Shown: one piece after another, positions 27,777-35,593 of the stretch
Position numbering within the stretch: the stretch's first letter is position 1
Layout of the letters: each line of letters opens with the position of its first letter
Assembly (NCBI GenBank): GCA_021604585.1
Contig: BQJG01000008.1
Location: 1-64,000, forward strand
From: Hyphococcus sp.
Lineage (GTDB): Bacteria; Pseudomonadota; Alphaproteobacteria; Caulobacterales; Parvularculaceae
DNA: 64,000 nucleotides
Direction of reading: 5' to 3'
Program-made: the position numbers and the translations under genes
Notes under the pieces: generated by a model
What the model was told of the DNA's origin: nothing
What the model saw: only the letters and a program-made list of their open reading frames with translations
Databases searched by the model: none

Positions 27777-28637
27777 ATGACACACGTAATCGTGCTCGGG
27801 AACGAAAAGGGCGGATCGGGCAAATCCACAACCGCAATGCACCTTGTGGTGGCGCTGTTGCGCTCCGGTCACAAGGTTGGCGCGGTCGATCTGGATCTGC
27901 GTCAGGGCAGTTTGACGAGATATCTGGAGAACCGGAAAAACTTCTCTGAAATCAAGGGGAAAGAACTGGTTTCTCCGGTTGTCGCGCATGTGGAGCCATC
28001 CTCCATCGACAGCCGTGCGGAGTCTCAGAAGAAAGAGACGGAAAACCTTAAGGCGGCTTTGGAATCCTTAAGCGGCTGCGATTATGTGGTGATTGATTGT
28101 CCTGGGGCGAACACCCATCTGTCGCGCCTTGCCCACCTTCACGCGGACACCATCATCACCCCGCTGAATGATAGTTTTGTCGATTTCGACCTGCTCGCCC
28201 GGATCGACCCGGAGAGCGGCAAGGTGGTTGGCCCGAGCCTTTACAGCGAGATGGTTTGGACCGCCCGCAAGCATCGCGCGATGATGGGCATGCGCGAAGG
28301 CATCGACTGGATTGTCATGCGCAATCGGCTCTCGGCCACTCGCGCCCGCAACAAGAAAACCATGGGCGACAAGCTCGAGGAGCTTTCTTCGCGGATCGGA
28401 TTCCGGCTGGCGCGGGGGTTTGGCGACCGGGTGATCTATCGCGAGTTGTTTCCTATCGGACTCACGCTGCTAGACCTCGGCGGCGTCGATTCCCCGGTGC
28501 GCCTGTCGACCATGAGCCATGTGACCGCACGCCTCGAAATCCGTTCTCTGGTGGCGTCGTTAAAGCTGCCTGCCGGGGAACAGGCGGGAAATACCGGGCC
28601 GGGCTCTGGCGCCAAGGAAGAAGCCGCCGCCGCATAA
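27777..28637 (+). CDS. mipZ: Division-plane positioning ATPase MipZ
   Basis: 286 residues. A ParA/MinD-like ATPase which, in Caulobacter, forms a gradient from ParB at the poles and blocks FtsZ assembly away from midcell. It has the deviant Walker A GNEKGGSGKST (residues 8-18), AVDLDLRQGSLTRYLENR, the Walker B region YVVIDCPGANT, TPLNDSFVDFDLL and ARGFGDRVIYRELFPIGLTL, all closely matching MipZ. A Gly/Ala-rich tail of about 20 residues follows the conserved part. parA and parB are not in the window. Confidence 0.92.
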   Translation: MTHVIVLGNEKGGSGKSTTAMHLVVALLRSGHKVGAVDLDLRQGSLTRYLENRKNFSEIKGKELVSPVVAHVEPSSIDSRAESQKKETENLKAALESLSGCDYVVIDCPGANTHLSRLAHLHADTIITPLNDSFVDFDLLARIDPESGKVVGPSLYSEMVWTARKHRAMMGMREGIDWIVMRNRLSATRARNKKTMGDKLEELSSRIGFRLARGFGDRVIYRELFPIGLTLLDLGGVDSPVRLSTMSHVTARLEIRSLVASLKLPAGEQAGNTGPGSGAKEEAAAA

Positions 28638-28688
28638 GGCCCGCCGATAAGTTTCGCGCATTGTCGGGGAACCGGCTAAGGTGAGACC

Positions 28689-29153
28689 ATGTTTCCTGCG
28701 CTTCTCGCCATCCTTGTTGCCGTCGGCGCTGCCGGATGGCTGTTGTTCCGCCTCGCGGGCAATCAGGATGCGAGCGGCGAACGCCCTGTAACCATGCTCA
28801 AGATTGTAATCTGGCTGGCGCTCACGGCGGCGCTGCTGGCGGCAAAGCTGTGGCCGCTGGCGTTCATGGTGCTGATTGCGGCAGGAGGCGTGACGGCGAT
28901 TGAGGCGTGGCGGAAGCAAGCCGAAACCGATGATCTCAGCGAAACAAAACTACCGCAGCCAACATCCAAGCTAATGAGCGAAGACGAAGCGCTTTCGGTG
29001 TTGGGACTGGAGGCGGGCGCCGATGCCGAGCAAATACGCGCAGCGCACCGCAAACTGATCGCGCAGTTGCATCCGGACAAGGGCGGCACGGATTATCTCG
29101 CGGCAAAGATCAACGAAGCGCGTGATTTTCTGCTGCGCCGCGTTGAGGAATAG
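28689..29153 (+). CDS. Membrane-anchored J-domain protein
   Basis: 154 residues. Two hydrophobic helices at about 2-22 and 38-66, then a cytoplasmic C-terminal J domain (about 95-150) with the HPD motif in AQLHPDKGGTDYLAAKINEA. J domains stimulate Hsp70 ATPase. The layout, a membrane anchor followed by a short J domain at the C-terminus, resembles mitochondrial Pam18/Tim14 and its alphaproteobacterial relatives. It follows mipZ by 51 bases and may be co-transcribed. Confidence 0.87.
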   Translation: MFPALLAILVAVGAAGWLLFRLAGNQDASGERPVTMLKIVIWLALTAALLAAKLWPLAFMVLIAAGGVTAIEAWRKQAETDDLSETKLPQPTSKLMSEDEALSVLGLEAGADAEQIRAAHRKLIAQLHPDKGGTDYLAAKINEARDFLLRRVEE

Positions 29154-29195
29154 ATGGCGTGGCGTCCAATTGAAGCGAAGTGCATGTGGGGCTGA

Positions 29196-30257
29196 TTACG
29201 CCGCGCCTTGTTTGGCCTCATTGTCCGGGGCTTCAAGATCTTTCTCGTCCTGCACACAATTTCGCCCGGCGCTCTTGGCCGCGTAAAGACAATTATCGGC
29301 GCGCTCGATGAGCGTTTCCATCGTGTCTTTGGCTTTTTGCTGGGCGACGCCCATGGACATGGTGATGACGCCGAGATCTTCGTCCGTCCGGCGTTTGCGT
29401 AAACGCCGCGATTCAACCGCGACGCGGATTTTGTCAGCCAGCTTGTGAGCATTTTCAAGCGACGTGCCCGGCAGGACAACTGCAAACTCTTCGCCGCCAT
29501 AGCGCGCCAGCATGTCCATGCCTTTGACATTTGCGTTCATCACCTCAGCGACGAGGCGCAACACCTGGTCGCCGGTCTGGTGGCCCCATGTGTCGTTGAA
29601 CTTTTTGAAGTGGTCGATATCGCCAAGCACCAGCGCCAGCGGCTCGTCCTTCGCCTTCGCTTCACTCATGTATTTTTCAAGCGATTTGTCGAAGGTGGCG
29701 CGGTTGGCGACGCCAGTGAGCGCGTCCTTCATAGCCTCGCGTTGAATCGAAGCAACGTCGCGCTGAAGCATATTCACTTCCTCAGCGGAAGCCGCGAGGC
29801 GTTGCTCCAGATTGTCGTTTTCTTCACGCATGGTCTTTGCGACAGAAAGAACGCCCTCCAGCAAGGCGCCGACATCGGGCAGGGAGTCGGAGTTGGAAAG
29901 TTTCTCAGTCATATCTGAAAGTTTTTCGGAGTGGCCTTGAGTGCTCTCGCCGGTAGACTCGACAAAATCGCAAAGGTCGGCGACTTCAGACTGAAACCGC
30001 GCCACCAGCTCAATGACATTGTTGGAGATTTCCGAGTGTTGAATGAGCTTTGCATAGAGCGCATCAGCTTTTTCCTGCGTGACCTTGCCTGCGGAATCCA
30101 TTGCTTTTTGGATATGCGCCGACAGAGCCGGGTTTTTCCCCTCCGCATGCGCGTACCAAAGTTCGTAATTGCGCGGCGTTGCTGACAGCCCCGTTTTTCT
30201 CAACGCCGCAAGCGCGAGTTCCGCAAATTGATGCGTTGTTTCATTATCAAAACTCAT
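29196..30257 (-). CDS. Diguanylate cyclase (GGDEF)
   Basis: 353 residues. N-terminal helical region (ATPRNYELWYAHAEGKNP, then a long coiled coil to about 165), followed by a GGDEF domain starting DALTGVANRATFDKSLEKY. The active site is intact (ARYGGEEFAVVLPG) and so is the metal/GTP region (LVLGDIDHFKKFND). At the inhibitory I-site the usual RxxD is KGMD, so product inhibition may be lost. No membrane segment. A perfect CtrA-type box lies about 125 bases upstream (30382-30397). Confidence 0.93.
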   Translation of the reverse strand: MSFDNETTHQFAELALAALRKTGLSATPRNYELWYAHAEGKNPALSAHIQKAMDSAGKVTQEKADALYAKLIQHSEISNNVIELVARFQSEVADLCDFVESTGESTQGHSEKLSDMTEKLSNSDSLPDVGALLEGVLSVAKTMREENDNLEQRLAASAEEVNMLQRDVASIQREAMKDALTGVANRATFDKSLEKYMSEAKAKDEPLALVLGDIDHFKKFNDTWGHQTGDQVLRLVAEVMNANVKGMDMLARYGGEEFAVVLPGTSLENAHKLADKIRVAVESRRLRKRRTDEDLGVITMSMGVAQQKAKDTMETLIERADNCLYAAKSAGRNCVQDEKDLEAPDNEAKQGAA

Positions 30258-30381
30258 GACACCCCTGAAATTCAGTTCGGGGAGATTCTTCCCCGCATTG
30301 GGGATCGAGACTAGGCGAACGCAGTAAACGTTTGCCTAAGTTGAAGGCCGTTTTTTAACGGCAATCTTTTGAAAACCCCGC

Positions 30382-30397
30382 TTAAGACAGGGTTAAC
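30382..30397 (-). promoter_or_regulatory. Candidate CtrA-binding site upstream of the diguanylate cyclase gene
   Basis: TTAA (30382-30385), seven bases, then TTAAC (30393-30397). Read on the reverse strand it is GTTAACCCTGTCTTAA, which matches the TTAA-N7-TTAA consensus of the cell-cycle regulator CtrA. It overlaps the stop codon of the helicase gene and precedes the diguanylate cyclase, transcribed in the same direction. Binding is inferred from the match. Confidence 0.5.
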
Positions 30398-31925
30398 GGG
30401 CGACTTCCTTTAAGATGAAGGCCGGCACGTGATCGCCTAGCCCCACGACCGGTTCGGGGGCTGCTTCGCGGCGTCGCGACGGGCGTGTATCGGAACGATC
30501 GCGCTGTGAGGAACGAGAATCGTTACGCTCACGACGTTGTTGCGGTCGAGCCTCATTGCGCTCTCGCCGTGGTGCGCGGGTGTCGTCTTTCGACGTCGCC
30601 TGCGGCTGCGGCGCAGGTGCGGGTTCCGTTGTGGTTGACGGCTGTTCGTCAACCAAAGGGGATTTCTCGGCTTCCTTGGGGGCGTGGTCGCGTTTTGCAT
30701 CTCTGCGTGGCGAGCGGCGTGAGCGGCCTTCAGAACGGGAACGCCCCTCCGGTTTGCCGCGACCGCGAGACTCGCTGACCGGATTCGCTTCAAAGAATTT
30801 GCTGAAATCAATCGCTTCGATTTCCTCGGCGCCAATTGTTTTCAAGATCGCGTCGAGATGTTTCCCGTCTGCGGGCGTCACGAGCATCATCGCCGCGCCT
30901 TTGAGGCCAGCGCGGCCGGTTCGGCCAATGCGGTGAACATAATCATCGGCATGGATCGGCACGTCATAATTGAAGACGTGGCTCACCGCCGGAATATCGA
31001 GACCGCGCGCAGCGACATCAGAGGCGATCAGGAACTGGACTTCGCCGCTGCGGAATTTGTCGAGCGTTTCCGTCCGGAACGCTTGCGCCAGATCGCCATG
31101 GATCGGGCGTGCGTTGAAGCCGTGCTTTTGCAGCGATTTCGCGACCACATCGACGGTTGACTTACGGTTGCAAAAAATGATGCCGTTTTTGACGTCGTCA
31201 GCTTTGATCATTTCGCGCAACACGTTGCGCTTCAATTTATCGTCCTTGCCGGGCACGCGAACGATGCGTTGCGTGATCGTGTCGGCGGTGGATGCCGGGC
31301 GCGAGACTTCGACGCGTACCGGATTATGCAGGAACTGATCGGTAATGCGCTGGATCTCCGGCGGCATGGTGGCCGAGAAAAACAGCGTCTGGCGCGTCAT
31401 GGGCGTCATTTTGAAGATTTTTTCGATGTCGGGAATAAAGCCCATATCGAGCATACGGTCGGCTTCGTCGACGACCATCACTTCAATGCCGCTGAGCAGC
31501 AGCTTGCCGCGCTCAAACTGATCGATGAAACGGCCCGGCGTCGCGATCAACACGTCAACGCCGCGCATCAGTTTCGCGTCCTGATCGCCGAACGAAACGC
31601 CGCCGATCAGCAGCGCCATGGTCAGCTTGTGGTTCTTGCCGTATTTTTCAAAGTTCTCGGCGACCTGTGCTGCGAGTTCGCGCGTCGGGGCCAGCACCAG
31701 CGAGCGAGGCATGCGAGCTTTGGCGCGGCCTTTGGAAAGGCGCTCAATCATCGGCAAGGTGAAAGACGCGGTTTTACCCGTGCCCGTCTGTGCAATGCCG
31801 AGGACGTCGTGACCGGCGAGCGCCGGCGGAATCGCCTCTTTCTGGATGGGAGTCGGGGTGGTGTAGCCGGAAGCTTCGATAGCCTCGAGCAATTTCGGCG
31901 ATAGGCCGAGTTCGGCAAAAGTCAT
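30393..31925 (-). CDS. rhlE: DEAD-box RNA helicase, RhlE type
   Basis: 510 residues. All helicase motifs are present: the Q motif (TTPTPIQKEAIP), AQTGTGKTAS, PTRELAAQV, VVDEADRMLDMGF, FFSATMPP, and HRIGRTGRAG. After about residue 370 comes a basic, Arg/Ser/Glu-rich low-complexity tail of about 140 residues (SRGRGKPEGRSRSEGRSRRS and more), which in this family binds RNA. It unwinds structured RNA in ribosome assembly or mRNA decay. RhlE is the best subfamily guess; CsdA-like or RhlB-like roles are not excluded. Confidence 0.93.
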   Translation of the reverse strand: MTFAELGLSPKLLEAIEASGYTTPTPIQKEAIPPALAGHDVLGIAQTGTGKTASFTLPMIERLSKGRAKARMPRSLVLAPTRELAAQVAENFEKYGKNHKLTMALLIGGVSFGDQDAKLMRGVDVLIATPGRFIDQFERGKLLLSGIEVMVVDEADRMLDMGFIPDIEKIFKMTPMTRQTLFFSATMPPEIQRITDQFLHNPVRVEVSRPASTADTITQRIVRVPGKDDKLKRNVLREMIKADDVKNGIIFCNRKSTVDVVAKSLQKHGFNARPIHGDLAQAFRTETLDKFRSGEVQFLIASDVAARGLDIPAVSHVFNYDVPIHADDYVHRIGRTGRAGLKGAAMMLVTPADGKHLDAILKTIGAEEIEAIDFSKFFEANPVSESRGRGKPEGRSRSEGRSRRSPRRDAKRDHAPKEAEKSPLVDEQPSTTTEPAPAPQPQATSKDDTRAPRRERNEARPQQRRERNDSRSSQRDRSDTRPSRRREAAPEPVVGLGDHVPAFILKEVAR

Positions 31926-32263
31926 TCAGTCTCCGTTTGGTTTTGTGCTGGCGGGCGCATTTATGCGGTAAGCCAGTCTTTCGCATCGGCGGGGGTTTAA
32001 AATTCAACGCCCCGCTTTTCCGCCGTGGAAACGATGCGTCATCAGTGCAATGGGCCTTTGGTCTAAAAGACCGGGGACCGGTGAGCGTGCGAAAAAGCGC
32101 TGCGTCTTATGGTGGGGCCCTTAATCCGGGGCCGGTCGCGCGCGCTGCACTGCAACATTGCGAGGCTGGAAGTAGGGGGCTTCCGGCGATAAGTCAACGT
32201 TCGCGGGCGTTTTTACGCTCATCCGGGGTGACGGGAGGGCCAAATGTTGCCTAAAATCCGCAC
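31926..32263. other. 338-base intergenic region between helicase and SFPD repeat genes
   Basis: The region lies between divergent genes and should contain the helicase promoter and 5' leader and the promoter of the repeat-protein gene. A long 5' leader is common for DEAD-box helicase genes, but I see no specific structure. No gene or RNA is recognised. Confidence 0.45.
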
Positions 32264-32599
32264 ATGCGCGCTGCTTACCCATCGATTCCAACGGGTTTTT
32301 TGTGCCTCGCCCTGGCTTTGCCAAATGCGGTGCAGGCGGAGGAATTCGACAAGGAAGCCTGCTCTTTTAACGGATTTCCGCTCTATGGCGATGTTCAGGT
32401 GGTGGAGAGCTTCCCCGACATCAAAGTCCAGATCGTCGACAGTTTTCCTGATTTGAACGTGCAGGAAGTGACGAGCTTTCCCGATGATTGCGGGCAATGG
32501 AAATTCGTCACGAGCTTCCCGGATGTGAAGATCCAGTATGTGACGAGCTTTCCCGACATCAAGATCAAGATGGTGACCAGCTTTCCCGGCTGGCCTTGA
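32264..32599 (+). CDS. Exported protein built of 11-residue SFPD repeats
   Basis: 111 residues. A signal peptide (PTGFLCLALALPNAVQA) is followed by a short Cys-containing lead (EACSFNGFPL) and then six repeats of 11 residues with consensus V-x-V-V-x-S-F-P-D-I-K: VQVVESFPDIK, VQIVDSFPDLN, VQEVTSFPD with a three-residue DCG insert, WKFVTSFPDVK, IQYVTSFPDIK, IKMVTSFPGWP. The alternating hydrophobic pattern suggests a small beta-solenoid. Two Cys (lead and insert) may form a disulfide. Start is ATG 32264, since an in-frame stop lies 12 bases upstream. Function unknown. A lipoprotein gene follows by 17 bases. Confidence 0.78.
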   Translation: MRAAYPSIPTGFLCLALALPNAVQAEEFDKEACSFNGFPLYGDVQVVESFPDIKVQIVDSFPDLNVQEVTSFPDDCGQWKFVTSFPDVKIQYVTSFPDIKIKMVTSFPGWP

Positions 32600-32616
32600 T
32601 CAAGGAGACATCATTC

Positions 32617-33195
32617 ATGCGTTCGATTTTACTCGCGGCGCTTTTTGCGTTGAGTGCTTGCGCTGACGAAAATTCAGCGCCCGTTGCGCCTGCTGACGCC
32701 TTCATGGCGAATATCGCGAAACATTGCGGCAAGTCCTATGCGGGGCGCGTTGTGTCGAATGATGCAGCCGATGCGGATTTTGCGAAGGAGGCGCTGGTCA
32801 TGCAGGTGCGCGAATGCAGCGACGATGAGTTGCGCATTCCATTTCATGTTGGTGACGATCATTCGCGCACATGGGTTGTCTCGCGCACCGAAGAGGGATT
32901 GCGGCTCAAGCATGATCATCGCCATGAAGACGGGTCGGAAGATGCGGTGACGCAATATGGCGGAGACAGCGGCATGGTGACGCCAGCGCGCGCGGAGTTT
33001 CCGGTGGACCCGTTTTCCATCGAGCTGTTTCAGCGTGAGGGGCTGACAGCGTCGGTCACCAATGTCTGGGCGATGGAAACAACCGGCGCGATGTTCGCTT
33101 ATGAATTATCGCGCGAAAACCGGTTTTTCCGGGTTGAGTTCGACTTGACCGAGCCGGTCGCCGCGCCGCCGGCGCCCTGGGGTGCAATCGAATAA
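32617..33195 (+). CDS. Putative lipoprotein, function unknown
   Basis: 192 residues from ATG 32617 with AAGGAGA eight bases upstream. The N-terminus is a lipoprotein signal (SILLAALFALSAC, Cys at residue 14). The mature part has a pair of Cys (KHCGKSY and RECSDDE), a His/Asp-rich stretch (LKHDHRHEDGSED) and a C-terminal EF-like FRVEFDLTEPV. It lies 17 bases after the SFPD repeat gene and is probably in the same operon. No family recognised. Confidence 0.72.
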   Translation: MRSILLAALFALSACADENSAPVAPADAFMANIAKHCGKSYAGRVVSNDAADADFAKEALVMQVRECSDDELRIPFHVGDDHSRTWVVSRTEEGLRLKHDHRHEDGSEDAVTQYGGDSGMVTPARAEFPVDPFSIELFQREGLTASVTNVWAMETTGAMFAYELSRENRFFRVEFDLTEPVAAPPAPWGAIE

Positions 33196-33573
33196 TCTGT
33201 CGCGCAACCAGACGTAGCAAATATCGACGGGATGCGCTCTTGCAGGGAAATTGCGCAACTTTCTGCGACGCCTTGCGGTTGAATTGCGCTGAAATTGAGC
33301 GCGCGCTGCTGACTGATATCGCTTAGTGATTGCGTGCATCGCGGCGCAACCATTTGGCGAAGCAAGCCTTCAACACGAAATTTTTTTGGATTTATTTCGC
33401 CCACCAGTTTCCGGCAGGGCGTATCATGCGTGCATTCCTGACTTGATGTGTTGTTCAACGGCCTCCGCGGATTGCGGCGGCCGGATGATCAATCGCGATT
33501 CAGGAAAGGAACGAGTTGAACCGGATAGCGAAAGCAAAAGATGGCTGGAAGCACCGTTGAATTCAGGCTGCCC
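33196..33573. other. 378-base region between two convergent genes
   Basis: The plus-strand lipoprotein gene ends at 33195 and the reverse-strand M23 gene ends at 33574. I see no gene, RNA or strong terminator stem here. The reverse frame crossing it (33099-33458) lacks any recognisable domain. Confidence 0.45.
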
Positions 33574-35502
33574 TCAGAGTGCGCCTTGCGGCGTGCGCGA
33601 GTCGCGCGCGTAAAGCGCTTCGCGTTCTTCCGGCGCCATGCGCATGGCGTCGATCCGGGCGCGTTCGGCCTTGAAACGGTCCAGCGCCGCGCCGGTGAGC
33701 TGTTTGCCGGTGGCGATCTTGAGGCGCTGCGGGTTCACCGCCGAGCCATTGTGATGAACTTCATAATGCAGATGCGGACCGGTCGAGCGGCCGGTCGTGC
33801 CCACATAGGCGATAATGTCGCCCTGGCGCACACGTTTGCCCGCGCGCATGCCGCGCGCAAAGCCATTGAGATGCGCATAGGCTGTTTCATAGCCATTGGC
33901 GTGGCGAATTTTTACGTAATTGCCAAAGCTGCCATAGCGATTGGCGCGCAGCACCGTGCCGTCGCCAGCCGCCTTGATCGGCGTGCCGCGCGGGGCGGCG
34001 AAATCGACGCCCTTATGGGCGCGGGCGTAGCCAAGGATCGGATGTTTGCGCGTGCCGAAGCCGGACGAAAGCCGCGCGCCGTCAATCGGCGTTTTCATCA
34101 AGAGGCGTTTCGCGCTCTGACCAGTCGCGTCATAAAAATCGCCACGATCACCGCCATCTTCGGCAAAGCGGTAATACCCCTTTTCGCGCGACAGGCCGCG
34201 CCATTTCAGCCGCGCATAAAGAATATCGCCCGCCGAAACCAGCTTGCCGCGATCATCATACCGGACCTCGAAGATCGCCTCGAATTCATCGCCGCCGAAA
34301 ATTTCGCGCTGGAAATCGACATCATAGGCGAAAGCGTCGGCGAGATTGGCGATCACCTCGTCCGGCGCGCCCACATGTTTGGCGGACATATAGAGGCTGC
34401 CGTTGATGCGGCCCGCGATCGACATGACGCGCGTCGTGAGCGGCACGGTTTTCGTTTCCGCCGACATTTCGCCGGAGGGCGAGGTGCGCAACAAGATGCG
34501 GTTTTCCGGATCGGCGCGGAATTCAAGCGCCAGCAAATGCGCTTCTGGCGCAGAGCGGCTCGACGCCAGTTCAAACAAGGTTTGGTTTGGCCAGCCGAGC
34601 GTCAACGAAAACTCCTGGCCGGGCAGCAAGCGCCTAAGGTCTTGATGTTTGCCGAAGGCGTAAGCGGCGGTGTTGGCGTCCGCCGCGCTGACGCCGGCGC
34701 GCTTCAATGTGTCGACAAAATTCTCGCCCTTGTTGATCTTCACCCGGACTTCTTCCGGCGCCTGGGCGATGTCACCGGCAAGCGCGATAACGGGCGAGAC
34801 CCGGATAATTTCCTTGCGGTCAATGTCGCTGGCGAAAAAGAACGGCGCCGGGCCGTCAGCGGCGGACGCGTAATGAACGCCGCCGAGTTGCATCGGGCGA
34901 ACGCCGCTATTGGCGGCAAGTTCTATTGCGCTCACCGGATCTGTGCCGAGCGGCTTGATGCTGGGCGCAACGCCTGCGGTTTCGATAATGGTTTGCGCAG
35001 CAGATGGCGCAGGCATCTCACCCGGTGCAATCGCTGTGGGTTTGATGCGCGGCGTGAGTTCGCCTTGCTGAATGATTTCATCTCCGCCAGCCAGCGAAAG
35101 CTCAGCGCGGGCCGCACGCGATTCCGCCAGGGCGCCTTCGAGGCTGAGATCAGCGGCAGGTTGGCCCGAAACAGGATTATCGGCGTCCACAGCGAGCGGA
35201 GCAGCGACTGGCGTGGAGAGGGAGGCCTCTGCAATCCGGATCGGCTCCTGGCTGGCGGAATAGACCAGAAATCCACCGCCCGCGAGCATGAAGGCGAGCG
35301 CCGCGGCCATCGCGGCCGGGCCCCGGCGTTTGCGCTCAAGCGGGCAATAGGCGTCGCCATGCCCGGTAAACGTCTGACCTGTATGAACAAACTCGTTCGA
35401 CATTCGCGCTTCGCCGCCGCCTCTATGCGCCACGATAGCCCTCAGGCGGCCGTCTTGCGCTTTATCCTCGCACGCCTCGCCATAGCCCGCAATTTTTTGC
35501 AT
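33574..35502 (-). CDS. M23 family metallopeptidase (murein endopeptidase)
   Basis: 642 residues from ATG 35502; ATG 35403 is a reasonable alternative and keeps the membrane anchor (AAMAAALAFMLAGGGFLVYS). An N-terminal cytoplasmic stretch, one membrane helix and a long Ala/Pro-rich periplasmic part come first. A LysM/OapA-like segment (KINKGENFVDTLKRAGVS) and the MepM-type middle domain follow, then the catalytic LytM/M23 domain near the C-terminus with ARAHKGVDFAAPRGTP (His, Asp) and GRSTGPHLHYEVHHNG (HxH). All zinc ligands are kept, so it should cut peptidoglycan cross-links. Confidence 0.92.
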   Translation of the reverse strand: MQKIAGYGEACEDKAQDGRLRAIVAHRGGGEARMSNEFVHTGQTFTGHGDAYCPLERKRRGPAAMAAALAFMLAGGGFLVYSASQEPIRIAEASLSTPVAAPLAVDADNPVSGQPAADLSLEGALAESRAARAELSLAGGDEIIQQGELTPRIKPTAIAPGEMPAPSAAQTIIETAGVAPSIKPLGTDPVSAIELAANSGVRPMQLGGVHYASAADGPAPFFFASDIDRKEIIRVSPVIALAGDIAQAPEEVRVKINKGENFVDTLKRAGVSAADANTAAYAFGKHQDLRRLLPGQEFSLTLGWPNQTLFELASSRSAPEAHLLALEFRADPENRILLRTSPSGEMSAETKTVPLTTRVMSIAGRINGSLYMSAKHVGAPDEVIANLADAFAYDVDFQREIFGGDEFEAIFEVRYDDRGKLVSAGDILYARLKWRGLSREKGYYRFAEDGGDRGDFYDATGQSAKRLLMKTPIDGARLSSGFGTRKHPILGYARAHKGVDFAAPRGTPIKAAGDGTVLRANRYGSFGNYVKIRHANGYETAYAHLNGFARGMRAGKRVRQGDIIAYVGTTGRSTGPHLHYEVHHNGSAVNPQRLKIATGKQLTGAALDRFKAERARIDAMRMAPEEREALYARDSRTPQGAL

Positions 35503-35593
35503 GCTATGCTAGCCGCGCGGGGCTCATTAAACGAAATTGTCGTTAATCAACAGAGAAAACCGGCGGTCGTGTTTGAGGGGGTAAGGTAAGGCC

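Noticed and set aside
32395..32599. 33-base periodic DNA resembling a short CRISPR
   Set aside because: The period follows the 11-residue protein repeat in one open frame, with no unique spacers and no cas genes.
33541..35589. A 682-codon open frame on the plus strand opposite the M23 peptidase gene
   Set aside because: The reverse strand encodes a clear M23 peptidase with all metal ligands. The plus-strand frame is Arg/Ala/His-rich with no domain, the usual shadow in GC-rich DNA.
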